NCBI GenBank assembly: GCA_022360175.1
Contig: JAKSDI010000148.1
Location: forward strand, 1 to 44,534
Direction: 5' to 3'
DNA: 44,534 bases
Source of the DNA: Chitinophagales bacterium
GTDB taxonomy: Bacteria; Bacteroidota; Bacteroidia; Chitinophagales; Saprospiraceae
A program made the translations under genes and the position numbers. Positions 24,711 through 33,730 of the stretch are shown here, in pieces. Under the pieces are notes generated by a model. That model saw only the letters and a program-made list of their open reading frames with translations, was not told the origin of the DNA and ran no database searches. Position 1 is the first letter of the stretch. Each line of letters begins with the position of its first letter.

Positions 24711-27524
24711 TTATTTGGCTATTAACTTTCCACTATACGCGTTTCCTTTTTTAGTTAAAATTTCAAAGAAATACATCCCTGTTTCAGGGAGTTGATTGGA
24801 TTGTAATTCAAAATGATCACCTTGAATTTTTTGTTGTAAAACCAGGCTTCCATCTATGCGATAAAGCAGAAAAGTGCCTTCCTCGATATAAGGAAATTCA
24901 AAAGTCGCTTGTCTGGAGAATGGGTTTGGATATACTTTTAGAGGAGATGATGAAGAAAAGCCTTCTTCAGTGGCCTCATCCACGATTATTACAACTTCAC
25001 CAATCTGATGGTAAGTAGTATTCGTAACCACAGGCTCATTCAAATCAAAATAGATGGCAGCATCGTTTTCGATAATCGCCCCAGCAGGATTGTCCTGGAC
25101 TTGCATGACTGTGAATTGGACAAAACCCTGTGAGGCAGCTAAATTGGTTGTACTATCTGGCAATAAGATATTGTCAAAGCGAAATTTTATTGTTCTATCC
25201 TCCAGCATTTGGAAGGTATAAGGATGGCTACTTGCTCCCGGGCGAACACTGCTAATATCCAGATATTCAGACAAAACATCCTGTATTACTACTGTGAAAG
25301 CAGTATCCGTACCCGTATTCTGAAAGCGAATGCGGTAGTCTATCTGGCCATTGGCACTGATATAATGCTCCTCTCCTACTCCTAATGGATAACCTTGTTT
25401 ATCATTGGGGTCAAATGAACCTATATTGGGCTGGCAATCAATAGAAATAAATGGATTGAATTCATCCTGTGGATAGAGATTTACAAATCCCAGGCTAAAG
25501 GTGCCCTCCTCATTGGTACCACAAGCTTCTACGGCTACACTCGGCATACTCAGTCCCGGATGCCCATCTACCTGATTTGCTTCCAGGCGATAGGTAGAAC
25601 CATTGGCAGGATAGCTTAGCATTATATCCTGTCCGGAGGGTAAATCAAATGTATTCAGCTCTAGCATGATTACATCTTCTACCACAATATACTCACTCAA
25701 TTCCTGCATATCGCTTTGCCCCGTATTTCTTATGACAAAGTTGACTTCCCCTGCATCTTCATCACACCAGCCTTCTACTTCTACACTTGCACCCGTATAG
25801 GCGGAAGTTCCACATAAAGTATCAGGATAAATATATGCACTGGTACAATGCGACTGCCCCAATACTGCATCACAACTCACACTTACTTCAACTGAAAAAC
25901 TTTCAGATGCTGCCGGTTGAATATCTCCAATAGGAAAGGTATAAGTCTGGCCTATTGCAGAAGACCAGGGAATAGAACTTCCTTCTACCGTAAGTAAACT
26001 ATCAAAAGTGACTTCTACATAAGCATCTTCGGCAACCTCCTCTCCATAGTTGGAATAATTGATGTAATAATGACTGGTACCTATACACCGGCGAAGAAAA
26101 AGCGCACCTATGTCAACATACATTGAAGGGCAACCAGGTTGTAGTTGAATCCCGAAATCATTATCCAAAAAGAAAGTATTCTCCATGCCTCCTACTGGCA
26201 CCACTAATGTACCAGGGCAACCTGTATTAATATTAAGAGGTGTTGTTAGATGCATTTCAAGCCCACTAGTATCTGCTACGACAAAAGCCTCTCCACCTAC
26301 TGCTATTAAAGAATCATTAGAAAACTCAAGCATGAAATCATAATAACCATTAGTTGTAGTAGTATAAAAGACATCCATACTATCTCCAACAAATTGCCCA
26401 TTCTGATAAAAGACTGCTTGCACCGTTAATCCTGAAATGAGATTATCTGTAGCATCCAAACTACAATTTTCATCTAAATCAGTATAGACATGCCCTCCAA
26501 CAAAAAAGGTCTCTGATTGATCATCCAATTCCTGAACGAGCACATAAGTATGATGCATGGTCCAATTACCAGATTGATCTCCTACCCAAAGCTGAATAGG
26601 AGTTGTTTGCTCATCTTCAGGATAAACGACCAATTCATCTGTTGCTGGTACATTGCCATCAGCTTCTGCTTCCTTAACGACTCTATACTGCAAATCTTCA
26701 TTTGCGCTACAGTTATCCATTGCAAAATAGGACAAACTTGCGGCTGGTACTACTACACTATCTAAGCCCTCATTGATTCCTATCACAGTGCCAAGATTCT
26801 CCTTATATATTATAGGAGGAACAGTATCCTGATCACAACTTATCCCTTCCCCATTTTCATCTAATACATTTACATAAGCCTGAAAATTTATGATAGCTGA
26901 AGGAGTAAAACTCCATATAGTAAGCCGATGAGCCCCTATTTCTGATTCGTGAAAAGAGATACTGTCAAATGCAGGTATAGGTGTTATTCCATCATAAGTC
27001 ATACTTCCTTTAAGGATGTACATTGGATGAGGATAATTGCCGCCACATACAGAAGGATCTTGAGCTGACAAAAACATATCGGGAGATACCCAAACATGAT
27101 CACTAGCATTGTCAATCATTATATCTATTGCTCTTGCGCCATCAAAAAAATGTGGGCCATTATAGTTGCAAGTATTTAACTGTAAATAAGTATCAGCAGT
27201 AGTCCAGTTTCCAGCTTCGTCACCTACCCAAATTTTGACAACGCTTATTCCTCCCAGATTGCCAGGAATTTCAAACGAATCCAATATTGGCCCTCCAAAT
27301 AGCTGAATACGGAACTGCAAATTCTCGGAACAATTGTCAAAACTTGCTTTATCAAAATCAGATGCACTAATTGTTTTTGTTTCTCCCTCGTCAAGCGTAA
27401 ACACTAAACCATTAAGCAAGATGGGAGTGGGAGGTTCTATATCATTATTACAATCCTGAGAGAAGAGAGAATGGCTAGTTAATAAAAAGAGTAAAGCGAT
27501 AGTTACAGTGTATAAATACTTCAT
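24711..27524 (-). CDS. Large T9SS-secreted repeat protein, module copy A
   Basis: A 937-residue protein with a signal peptide (residues 1-22). Two or three HYR-like beta modules follow (first: DCNNDIEPPTPI...WVGDEAGNWTTADTY; another near 230-335 with NCSANEDLQYRV and WVGDQSGNWTMHHTY). An SdrD-like segment (HVYTDLDENCSLDATDNLISG) comes next, then a roughly 250-residue paired-cysteine domain, a DUF7619-type domain (GSFDPNDKQGYPLGVG; IRFQNTGTDTAFTVVI; RPGASSHPYTFQML; FDLNEPVVTNTTYH) and a type-A T9SS sorting domain (KVYPNPFSRQATFEFP to KLIAK). It is probably an adhesin or matrix protein at the surface. The C-terminal half is homologous to the 1410-residue protein at 29283-33515. It diverges from the 470-residue gene at 27688. 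Confidence 0.9.
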   Translation of the reverse strand: MKYLYTVTIALLFLLTSHSLFSQDCNNDIEPPTPILLNGLVFTLDEGETKTISASDFDKASFDNCSENLQFRIQLFGGPILDSFEIPGNLGGISVVKIWVGDEAGNWTTADTYLQLNTCNYNGPHFFDGARAIDIMIDNASDHVWVSPDMFLSAQDPSVCGGNYPHPMYILKGSMTYDGITPIPAFDSISFHESEIGAHRLTIWSFTPSAIINFQAYVNVLDENGEGISCDQDTVPPIIYKENLGTVIGINEGLDSVVVPAASLSYFAMDNCSANEDLQYRVVKEAEADGNVPATDELVVYPEDEQTTPIQLWVGDQSGNWTMHHTYVLVQELDDQSETFFVGGHVYTDLDENCSLDATDNLISGLTVQAVFYQNGQFVGDSMDVFYTTTTNGYYDFMLEFSNDSLIAVGGEAFVVADTSGLEMHLTTPLNINTGCPGTLVVPVGGMENTFFLDNDFGIQLQPGCPSMYVDIGALFLRRCIGTSHYYINYSNYGEEVAEDAYVEVTFDSLLTVEGSSIPWSSAIGQTYTFPIGDIQPAASESFSVEVSVSCDAVLGQSHCTSAYIYPDTLCGTSAYTGASVEVEGWCDEDAGEVNFVIRNTGQSDMQELSEYIVVEDVIMLELNTFDLPSGQDIMLSYPANGSTYRLEANQVDGHPGLSMPSVAVEACGTNEEGTFSLGFVNLYPQDEFNPFISIDCQPNIGSFDPNDKQGYPLGVGEEHYISANGQIDYRIRFQNTGTDTAFTVVIQDVLSEYLDISSVRPGASSHPYTFQMLEDRTIKFRFDNILLPDSTTNLAASQGFVQFTVMQVQDNPAGAIIENDAAIYFDLNEPVVTNTTYHQIGEVVIIVDEATEEGFSSSSPLKVYPNPFSRQATFEFPYIEEGTFLLYRIDGSLVLQQKIQGDHFELQSNQLPETGMYFFEILTKKGNAYSGKLIAK

Positions 27525-27541
27525 GTGATCATTATTTTATA

Positions 27542-27572
27542 CAAAAGTGCTTTCTATCTAGTATTTCCGCAA
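27542..27572 (-). promoter_or_regulatory. Promoter of module copy A secreted gene
   Basis: On the minus strand TTG (27572-27570), 20 bp, then CACTTTTG (27549-27542), 17 bp from the ATG. The layout fits the Bacteroidota primary sigma consensus TTG / about 20 bp / TAnnTTTG with one mismatch (C for T). The same layout and flanking bases occur upstream of the second secreted gene at 33550-33580, which supports function. Confidence 0.6.
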
Positions 27573-27687
27573 AAACATTTTTCTTATTTTGTACATTATA
27601 AAATGCGAAAAACTCATATATATAAGTATACATGACAAGTATTAATACAATACATATAAATTATAATAATTTAATATTCTTCTTGAA

Positions 27688-29100
27688 ATGGAGCAAAGCC
27701 GCTTATATCAAGCTATACGACAACTAAAAAAGCGGGACTTTGAGCAGTTCAGCAAATGGCTTCAATCTCCTTATCATAATCAGGATCAGGCATTATGTCG
27801 CTTCTGGGAATATCTGACAGAGGTGCATTTATACCTTCAATTAGCGCCTGAAAAAGAAAAAGCATTTGCGAAAGCATATCCCAACAGGACTTATCAGGCT
27901 CAGCAGATGCGCTTATTGATGAGTCGACTTTATAAGCAATTGGAGCATTATCTCGCCTGGCGCGAAATGGAACTAGAGGGAAATCCGTTCAAACATTATT
28001 TGGCAAAAGCTTTGCGCAAAAGGAAACTGTGGGGGCATTTTAAAAGAGTAGTACAGCAATCACTCGAAGACTTGAATGGGAAACAATATAGAAATGCCAT
28101 CTATTACAACACCTTACTTCAGCTACAGGAAGAAGCTCACAATCTTAGAAGTGCAAATGATCCAACTGATGTAAGCTTATTACATCAAATGGCACAAAGC
28201 ATGGATCAGGCTTATCTTATGCAGCGTTTACGCCAAAGTTGTCTCTTATTGGCTCATAGTTCCGTGTACCAGTCTGAAGTAAAAGATGGTTTACTGGAAG
28301 CCATATTATCCCAAATTAATGATACTGATTTACTAAATACACCAGGCGTTAAGCTTTACTATAATTGCTATAAGATGTTGAAGCAGCCAATGGAAGATAC
28401 CTATTTCTTGTTGTTTCAGCAATCTCTTTTTGAGCATGGACAGCTCGTTTCTCCAACCGAACTCAGAGACCTTTATCTACTTGCTATCAACCACTGCGTA
28501 AGAAGAGTCAACGATAACAAAAATTCGTATTACCAACAATTATACATGCTCTATCAAAAAGGGCTTGAAACCGGTGCATTAATAGAAAACAAAATACTGT
28601 CTCGTTTTACCTACCACAATATTGTCACTACCGGTTTAAGAATCAATGAGTACGAATGGGTAGAACAGTTTATCCACAATTATCAATCACATCTGGAGCG
28701 CCCTTATCGGGAAAGCTCTTACAGTTTCTGCCGAGCACACTTGCTTTTCCATCAAAAGGAATACAATGAGGCATTACTACTCCTTCAGAAAGCCAATTAT
28801 CGGGACCTCTTACTTAATTTGGGAGCAAAGACATTGCAATTGAAGATATACTATGAAACAGCGGCCATAGATCTCTTGGATGCACACCTGGATGCAATGG
28901 CCAATTTTATTCGTCGCAAAAAAGTAATTGGTTACCATCGCACCAATTACCTGAATATCATACGCTATACCCGTAAATTATTAAGCAGTAATCCTTATGA
29001 ATATCTGAGCATAAAAGAATTGATTGATGCTATAAAAAAGGAAAAAACACTAACAGAAAAAGGATGGCTGGAAGAAAAGATAACAGCATTAATTAAGTAA
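27688..29100 (+). CDS. 470-residue protein of unknown family, module copy A
   Basis: A cytoplasmic, helical, strongly basic protein with no signal peptide and no transmembrane segment. The N-terminal 150 residues contain FSKWLQSPYHNQDQ and paired helices. The C-terminal 190 residues are the most conserved against the paralogue at 33731: LSRFTYHNIVTTGLR, WVEQFIHNYQSHL, YRESSYSFCRAHL, YNEALLLLQKANYRDLLLNL, AKTLQLKIYYET, and FIRRKKVIGYHRTNYLNIIRYTRKL. The Y-x-x-A-L-x-x-L-Q-K-A-x-Y-x-D spacing suggests degenerate TPR helices. It diverges from the secreted protein gene, 163 bp apart. Repeated linkage to T9SS proteins suggests a partner, regulator or chaperone role, but this is inference. Confidence 0.85.
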   Translation: MEQSRLYQAIRQLKKRDFEQFSKWLQSPYHNQDQALCRFWEYLTEVHLYLQLAPEKEKAFAKAYPNRTYQAQQMRLLMSRLYKQLEHYLAWREMELEGNPFKHYLAKALRKRKLWGHFKRVVQQSLEDLNGKQYRNAIYYNTLLQLQEEAHNLRSANDPTDVSLLHQMAQSMDQAYLMQRLRQSCLLLAHSSVYQSEVKDGLLEAILSQINDTDLLNTPGVKLYYNCYKMLKQPMEDTYFLLFQQSLFEHGQLVSPTELRDLYLLAINHCVRRVNDNKNSYYQQLYMLYQKGLETGALIENKILSRFTYHNIVTTGLRINEYEWVEQFIHNYQSHLERPYRESSYSFCRAHLLFHQKEYNEALLLLQKANYRDLLLNLGAKTLQLKIYYETAAIDLLDAHLDAMANFIRRKKVIGYHRTNYLNIIRYTRKLLSSNPYEYLSIKELIDAIKKEKTLTEKGWLEEKITALIK

Positions 29101-29200
29101 GTAAGTGAGCACATTAATAGTCTCATCAATTTTTAGAGGAGATCAGAGGGAGGAAAAATAACATGAGTTTGTCGATGTCTTTTTTCGAACATTCAGCCTA

Positions 29201-29231
29201 AATAAAAAAGGGCAGCACCTTGGTGCTGCCC
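29201..29231 (-). terminator. Intrinsic terminator of the 1410-residue gene
   Basis: GGGCAGCACC (29210-29219) and GGTGCTGCCC (29222-29231) form a perfect stem; on the minus strand it is followed by TTTTTTATTT (29210 to 29201). It lies about 50 bp beyond the stop at 29283 and about 100 bp past the convergent gene's stop at 29100. Confidence 0.9.
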
Positions 29232-29282
29232 GTCCACTCATTTGTCTATCATTCGAAACTGAATGTGCTTGGGGTTTACAAC

Positions 29283-32200
29283 CTATTTTGCCATCAACTT
29301 TCCGCGATAGGTAGCTCCTTCTGCTGTCATAATTTCGAAGAAGTACAAGCCGCTACCATTTAGTTGACTAGCATTCAACTCAAAATCCGATCCTCTAAAT
29401 GTTTCTTGTAGTACCTTGCGTCCATCCATTTGATAAAGTAAGAAGGTACCCTTGGTAGTTGTAATCGGCAGTTTGAAAGTAGCCTGCTCAGAGAATGGGT
29501 TAGGATAGATTTTTAGGGGCAATTGGTTAGAAGCAGTTGGTGATGTGGTTGCAGTAATTGCCAACTCTCCTATAGTATGGAATACGGTATTAGTGATTAC
29601 TGGTTCATTAAAATCAAAGTAGATAGCAGCATTGTTTTCAATCACTGTGCCATGTGCATTATCAGACAATTGGTCTACTTTAAACTGTATGAAGCCATTA
29701 GAAGCCTGTTGGTTAATATTACTATCAGGCAGCATGATATTATCGAAACGGAATTCCAATACCCTTCCTGCCAACATCTGGAAGGTATAAGGGTGGCTAC
29801 TTGCTCCCGGGCGAACAGTATTGATATCTAGCCATTCAGAAAGCGTATCAAGAACTACTACATTAAAAGCAGTGTCTGTACCAGTATTCTGAAAACGAAT
29901 CTTATAGTCTATAGGAGTATTTTCTCGGAGAAGGTGTTCCTCTCCTATTCCTTTAGGAGATGCCTGTTTGTCATTAGGATCATACGAACCTATATTTTCC
30001 TGACAATCGACCGCTATAAACGGCCCTGCTTCTAATGTGCTAAATTGAGTAACAATACCAAGACTCACATCTCCATTACCATCTGTACCACAGCCTTCTA
30101 CAGCAGCTCCTACAAGTCCTAACCAGGGATATTCATCTGGTTGCTCTGCTTCCAGGCGGTAGGTAGAGCCATTCCCCGGAAGGATAATGTCTGTATGATC
30201 TCCGCTGCCCAGGTTAAATGGGTTTTGCATATACATAATGACATCTTCCACTACAAAGTAATCTTTGGCAACCTGCATGTCTTCATCACCTACATTGCGA
30301 ATGGTGAAATGTACCTCTTCTGTATCTTCATCACATCTGCCTTCCACTTCTATAATAGCTCCAGTATAGCTATGTCCGCATGGTTTATCAGGATATATAT
30401 GTGCTTCTGAACAGTGTGCCTGTCCCAGTAATGCATCACAAGAAACCACAACAAACACATTGAAAAAGCCGCATTCGCCAGGAGCTATATCTCCTAATTG
30501 AAAGGTATAGGTATTACCGTCTACTGAGCTATATGGAATAGAACTGCTGGAATAGTCAATGTAATCATCTAAAGTAACTTCTACATAAACATCTTCCGCT
30601 ATTTCTCCGCCATAATTACAGTAGTTAATCACATAATAACTCTCCAGGCAACGGCGCAATAGTGGTGCACTGATATCTACTTGCATGGCATAACAGTCTT
30701 CTTCTAAAACTACTGCGAAATCCTGATTGATTTCTGATATTCCCACAAAATCAGCTGGATAAAGAGTATAAGAGAGCGGACAGGTTTCGGTTAAATTCAT
30801 AGACAGGCCTAACTGTACTGCAAAGCTATCTGCTGTTGCAAGGAAGCTTTCACTAAAATCCAGTTGGTAAGTACCATCAGAAAATGTGTGCCCACTTATA
30901 GCAGCACTTCCATCCTGGATACCATTTACGTAAGGAACAAATTGTACTTCCCAGCCTTCCAAATAGGTTTCTCCTATATCATAAGCACAAGAAGCATTTT
31001 CATCTTGAAATACAGAGCCTGAAATGCGTTTAGTAGGGGCATTACTAGGAGTAATGACCAAATTAGCAGTACAAAAATCCCAGTTGTCTGCCTCATCTCC
31101 TACCCATACAGATACAACATAAGTACCAGGAGTATCAAACAATAACGACTGTGCTGTTGGTGGCTCTGCACTGCCAGGACCCGGTTCTATACCATAATTA
31201 AATAGTACGCTACAATTATCCGTGGCATTTGCCATAATATCTACCGCCCATACAGTAGCTGTATTGTCAAAACCTGAAAGAGCGACTTGCAATCCATTTA
31301 TGCAAAATGGAATAGGTGCTTCTGTATCTCCTTCACAGTTTTGCCCTGAGTCCAGAATCGTTATTTCTGACCAGCAGACATTAGTATTACCTGCTTCATC
31401 TACGGCCCATAAGAAGATAGTTTCTACCCCCGGCTCTGTAAAGGTAATGCTAGTTGTAGGAGGAGGCGTTGCAGAAACATTGCCTGATTCTATCAACAAG
31501 CTAACCACACCACACTGATCCCAGGAGCCTTCATCTATAGCATTCGCATACAGAATAAACTCTCCATTATCACTCAAGGATACGGTAGCAGCATCATTAC
31601 ATACGGCAATAGGCGCTATGATATCATTATCACAATCCTGGCCGCCACCTCCGTTCCAACTTATGGCAACAATTGAAGTATTACAGCTATTCCAGTTGCC
31701 GGCGGCATCCAATACCCATAGTGTAACCGCATAGGTTCCTTCTACAGAAATGGACATACTGATTTCTGCCGGTGGCGTTGTAGTTGCACCTGCTTCACTA
31801 ATTCTAAAATCCACTGCACTGCACAGATCGTATGATCCATTATCTAAATCTGCAGCAAAAATGGTAGCCTCGCCAAAATCAGGCAATGCTACGATCACCT
31901 CATCTTCACATACAGCAACTGGTGGTACTACATCCGTATCACAGTCTGCTGCATCGTAAATAATGACTTGCGTCCAACAGGCATTGTAATTGCCCGATTC
32001 ATCTGTAGCCCAAAGAATAATATCAAAAGTACCAGTTTCATCGAAAGTAAGGCTTTCGGTTGTAGTTGGTTCTGTTGCATCTATATCACTTAATGCTAGA
32101 GTGACCGCACTGCATGCATCGTAAGAACCTTCGTCGATATCAGTAGTCCAGATGGTTGCTTCGCCTGTACCTGAATCCAAAGCAACAACAAGCCCATTCT

Positions 32201-33515
32201 GACAAATGGTTACAGGAGCTGTGACATCATTATCACAATCTTGTCCACCAGTATTCCAATCCAAGACAACTATTGAAGAATTACAGCTATTCCAGTTGCC
32301 GGAAGCATCCAATACCCATAATGTAGTAGCATAGGTTCCTTCCACAAAAAAAGTCATGCTGGTTTCTGCAGGTGGCGTTGTAGTAGCACCTGTCGGGCTA
32401 ATTCTAAAATCCACTGCACTACACAGATCGTATGATCCCTCATCTAAGTCTGCGGCAAAAACAGTGGCCGGTCCAAAATCGGGTAAGGCGACAACCAGTT
32501 CATCTTCACATACAGCAACTGGTGGTACTACATCTGTATCACAATCTGCCGCATCGTAAATAATGACCTGCGTCCAGCAAGAATTATCATTGTCGGATTC
32601 ATCTGTAGCCCAAAGAATAATCGTAAAAGTACCAGCTTCCTGGAAAGTAAGGCTTTCCGTTGTCGTTGGTTCTGTAGCATCTGTATCACTTAAAGCCAAA
32701 GTAACAGCTCCGCACTCATCATAAGAGCCTTCATCTATATCAGCTGCCCAGATGGTTGCTTCACCTGTACCGGAATCCAAAGCAGCAGTAAGTCCCACAA
32801 GGCAAATTGGGACAGGGGGGGTAACATCATTATCGCAGTCTTGTACACCACCAGTATTCCAATCCAAGACAACAATTGAAGAATTACAACTATTCCAGTT
32901 GCCGGAAGCATCCAGCACCCATAGTGTAACCGCATAGGTTCCTTCTACAGAAAAAGTCATGCTGGTTTCTGCAGGTGGAGTTGTAGTAGCACCTGTCTGG
33001 CTAATTCTAAAATCCACTGCACTACATAGATCATATGATCCAGCATCTAAATCTTGGGCAAAAACAGTGACTGGCCCAGAATCAGGTAATGTAGCCACCA
33101 CTTCATTTTCACATACAGCAACTGGTGGTACCACATCTGTATCGCAATCTGCTACATCGTAAATAGTGACGTAGGTCCAGCAGGCATCGTAATTGTCGGA
33201 TTCGTCTGTAGCCCAAAGAATAATATTAAAAGTACCAGTTTCTCCGAAAGTGAGGCTTTCCGTTGTAGTTGGTTCCGTAGCATCCGTATCACTTAAAGCT
33301 AAAGTAACAGCTCCGCACTCATCATAAGAGCCTTCATCTATATCAGCTGCCCAGATGGTTGCTTCACCTGTACCGGAATCCAAAGCAGCAGTAAGTCCCA
33401 CTAGACAAATTGGGACAGGGGGGGTAACATCATTATCACAGTCCTGTGCAAAGCCTGGGGTTATCAATGCCAGCATCAGGATGCTTAGTAAAAATCGTAG
33501 AGAACAGTTCTTCAT
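29283..33515 (-). CDS. Giant T9SS-secreted HYR-like repeat protein, module copy B
   Basis: A 1410-residue protein with a signal peptide (MKNCSLRFLLSILMLALITPGFAQ). Eight beta modules of about 100 residues follow: three near-identical pairs (each DCDNDVTPPVPIC... plus DCDTDVVPPVAVC...) and two more divergent ones (DCDNDIIAPIAVC; NCEGDTEAPIPFC). Each module has paired Cys and ends in ILWATDESDN or WVLDASGNW. Then come an SdrD-like segment (KRISGSVFQDENASCAYD), a paired-cysteine domain, a DUF7619-type domain (GSYDPNDKQASPKGIG; RFQNTGTDTAFNVVV) and a type-A T9SS domain ending GKLMAK. The domain order matches copy A from the SdrD-like part onward, but the repeat block is much longer. It is probably a cell-surface adhesin; repeat number is likely to vary. 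It diverges from the 470-residue gene at 33731. Confidence 0.92.
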   Translation of the reverse strand: MKNCSLRFLLSILMLALITPGFAQDCDNDVTPPVPICLVGLTAALDSGTGEATIWAADIDEGSYDECGAVTLALSDTDATEPTTTESLTFGETGTFNIILWATDESDNYDACWTYVTIYDVADCDTDVVPPVAVCENEVVATLPDSGPVTVFAQDLDAGSYDLCSAVDFRISQTGATTTPPAETSMTFSVEGTYAVTLWVLDASGNWNSCNSSIVVLDWNTGGVQDCDNDVTPPVPICLVGLTAALDSGTGEATIWAADIDEGSYDECGAVTLALSDTDATEPTTTESLTFQEAGTFTIILWATDESDNDNSCWTQVIIYDAADCDTDVVPPVAVCEDELVVALPDFGPATVFAADLDEGSYDLCSAVDFRISPTGATTTPPAETSMTFFVEGTYATTLWVLDASGNWNSCNSSIVVLDWNTGGQDCDNDVTAPVTICQNGLVVALDSGTGEATIWTTDIDEGSYDACSAVTLALSDIDATEPTTTESLTFDETGTFDIILWATDESGNYNACWTQVIIYDAADCDTDVVPPVAVCEDEVIVALPDFGEATIFAADLDNGSYDLCSAVDFRISEAGATTTPPAEISMSISVEGTYAVTLWVLDAAGNWNSCNTSIVAISWNGGGGQDCDNDIIAPIAVCNDAATVSLSDNGEFILYANAIDEGSWDQCGVVSLLIESGNVSATPPPTTSITFTEPGVETIFLWAVDEAGNTNVCWSEITILDSGQNCEGDTEAPIPFCINGLQVALSGFDNTATVWAVDIMANATDNCSVLFNYGIEPGPGSAEPPTAQSLLFDTPGTYVVSVWVGDEADNWDFCTANLVITPSNAPTKRISGSVFQDENASCAYDIGETYLEGWEVQFVPYVNGIQDGSAAISGHTFSDGTYQLDFSESFLATADSFAVQLGLSMNLTETCPLSYTLYPADFVGISEINQDFAVVLEEDCYAMQVDISAPLLRRCLESYYVINYCNYGGEIAEDVYVEVTLDDYIDYSSSSIPYSSVDGNTYTFQLGDIAPGECGFFNVFVVVSCDALLGQAHCSEAHIYPDKPCGHSYTGAIIEVEGRCDEDTEEVHFTIRNVGDEDMQVAKDYFVVEDVIMYMQNPFNLGSGDHTDIILPGNGSTYRLEAEQPDEYPWLGLVGAAVEGCGTDGNGDVSLGIVTQFSTLEAGPFIAVDCQENIGSYDPNDKQASPKGIGEEHLLRENTPIDYKIRFQNTGTDTAFNVVVLDTLSEWLDINTVRPGASSHPYTFQMLAGRVLEFRFDNIMLPDSNINQQASNGFIQFKVDQLSDNAHGTVIENNAAIYFDFNEPVITNTVFHTIGELAITATTSPTASNQLPLKIYPNPFSEQATFKLPITTTKGTFLLYQMDGRKVLQETFRGSDFELNASQLNGSGLYFFEIMTAEGATYRGKLMAK
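31632..33437 (-). repeat. Three tandem 600-603-bp DNA repeats inside the giant gene
   Basis: The sequence GATAATGATGT(T/C)AC- (minus strand) recurs with its start at 33437, 32834 and 32234, giving units 32835-33437 (603 bp), 32235-32834 (600 bp) and 31632-32234 (603 bp). Units 1 and 2 share long near-identical tracts, for example around 33290-33420 and 32690-32820. All units keep the frame, each encoding a two-module pair of 200-201 residues. Confidence 0.9.
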
Positions 33516-33549
33516 GGGTTATGATTTTTAAATATTTTTTTTGATGCTA

Positions 33550-33580
33550 CAAAAATGCAACAAGTATAGAGGGAGCACAA
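33550..33580 (-). promoter_or_regulatory. Promoter of module copy B secreted gene
   Basis: On the minus strand TTG (33580-33578), 20 bp, then CATTTTTG (33557-33550), 34 bp from the ATG. It shares with copy A the blocks AATGTT(T/C)TTG(C/T)G and GCA(C/T)TTTTGTA at the same distance. Confidence 0.6.
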
Positions 33581-33730
33581 GAACATTTTTTAATAAAAAT
33601 AGCCAAATCAATACACCAAATTCCAATTAAACACTTAATTATCAACATTTTAAAAACAAAAAACATATTCTTAAATCAAACAAAAAGCACATTATTTTCA
33701 CTACCTTGCAACGAAAATAATCCCATTAAC

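Noticed and set aside
31222-33162. Several plus-strand frames opposite the giant secreted gene
   Set aside because: They recur with the 600-bp period because the real gene on the other strand is repetitive; no independent coding sign.
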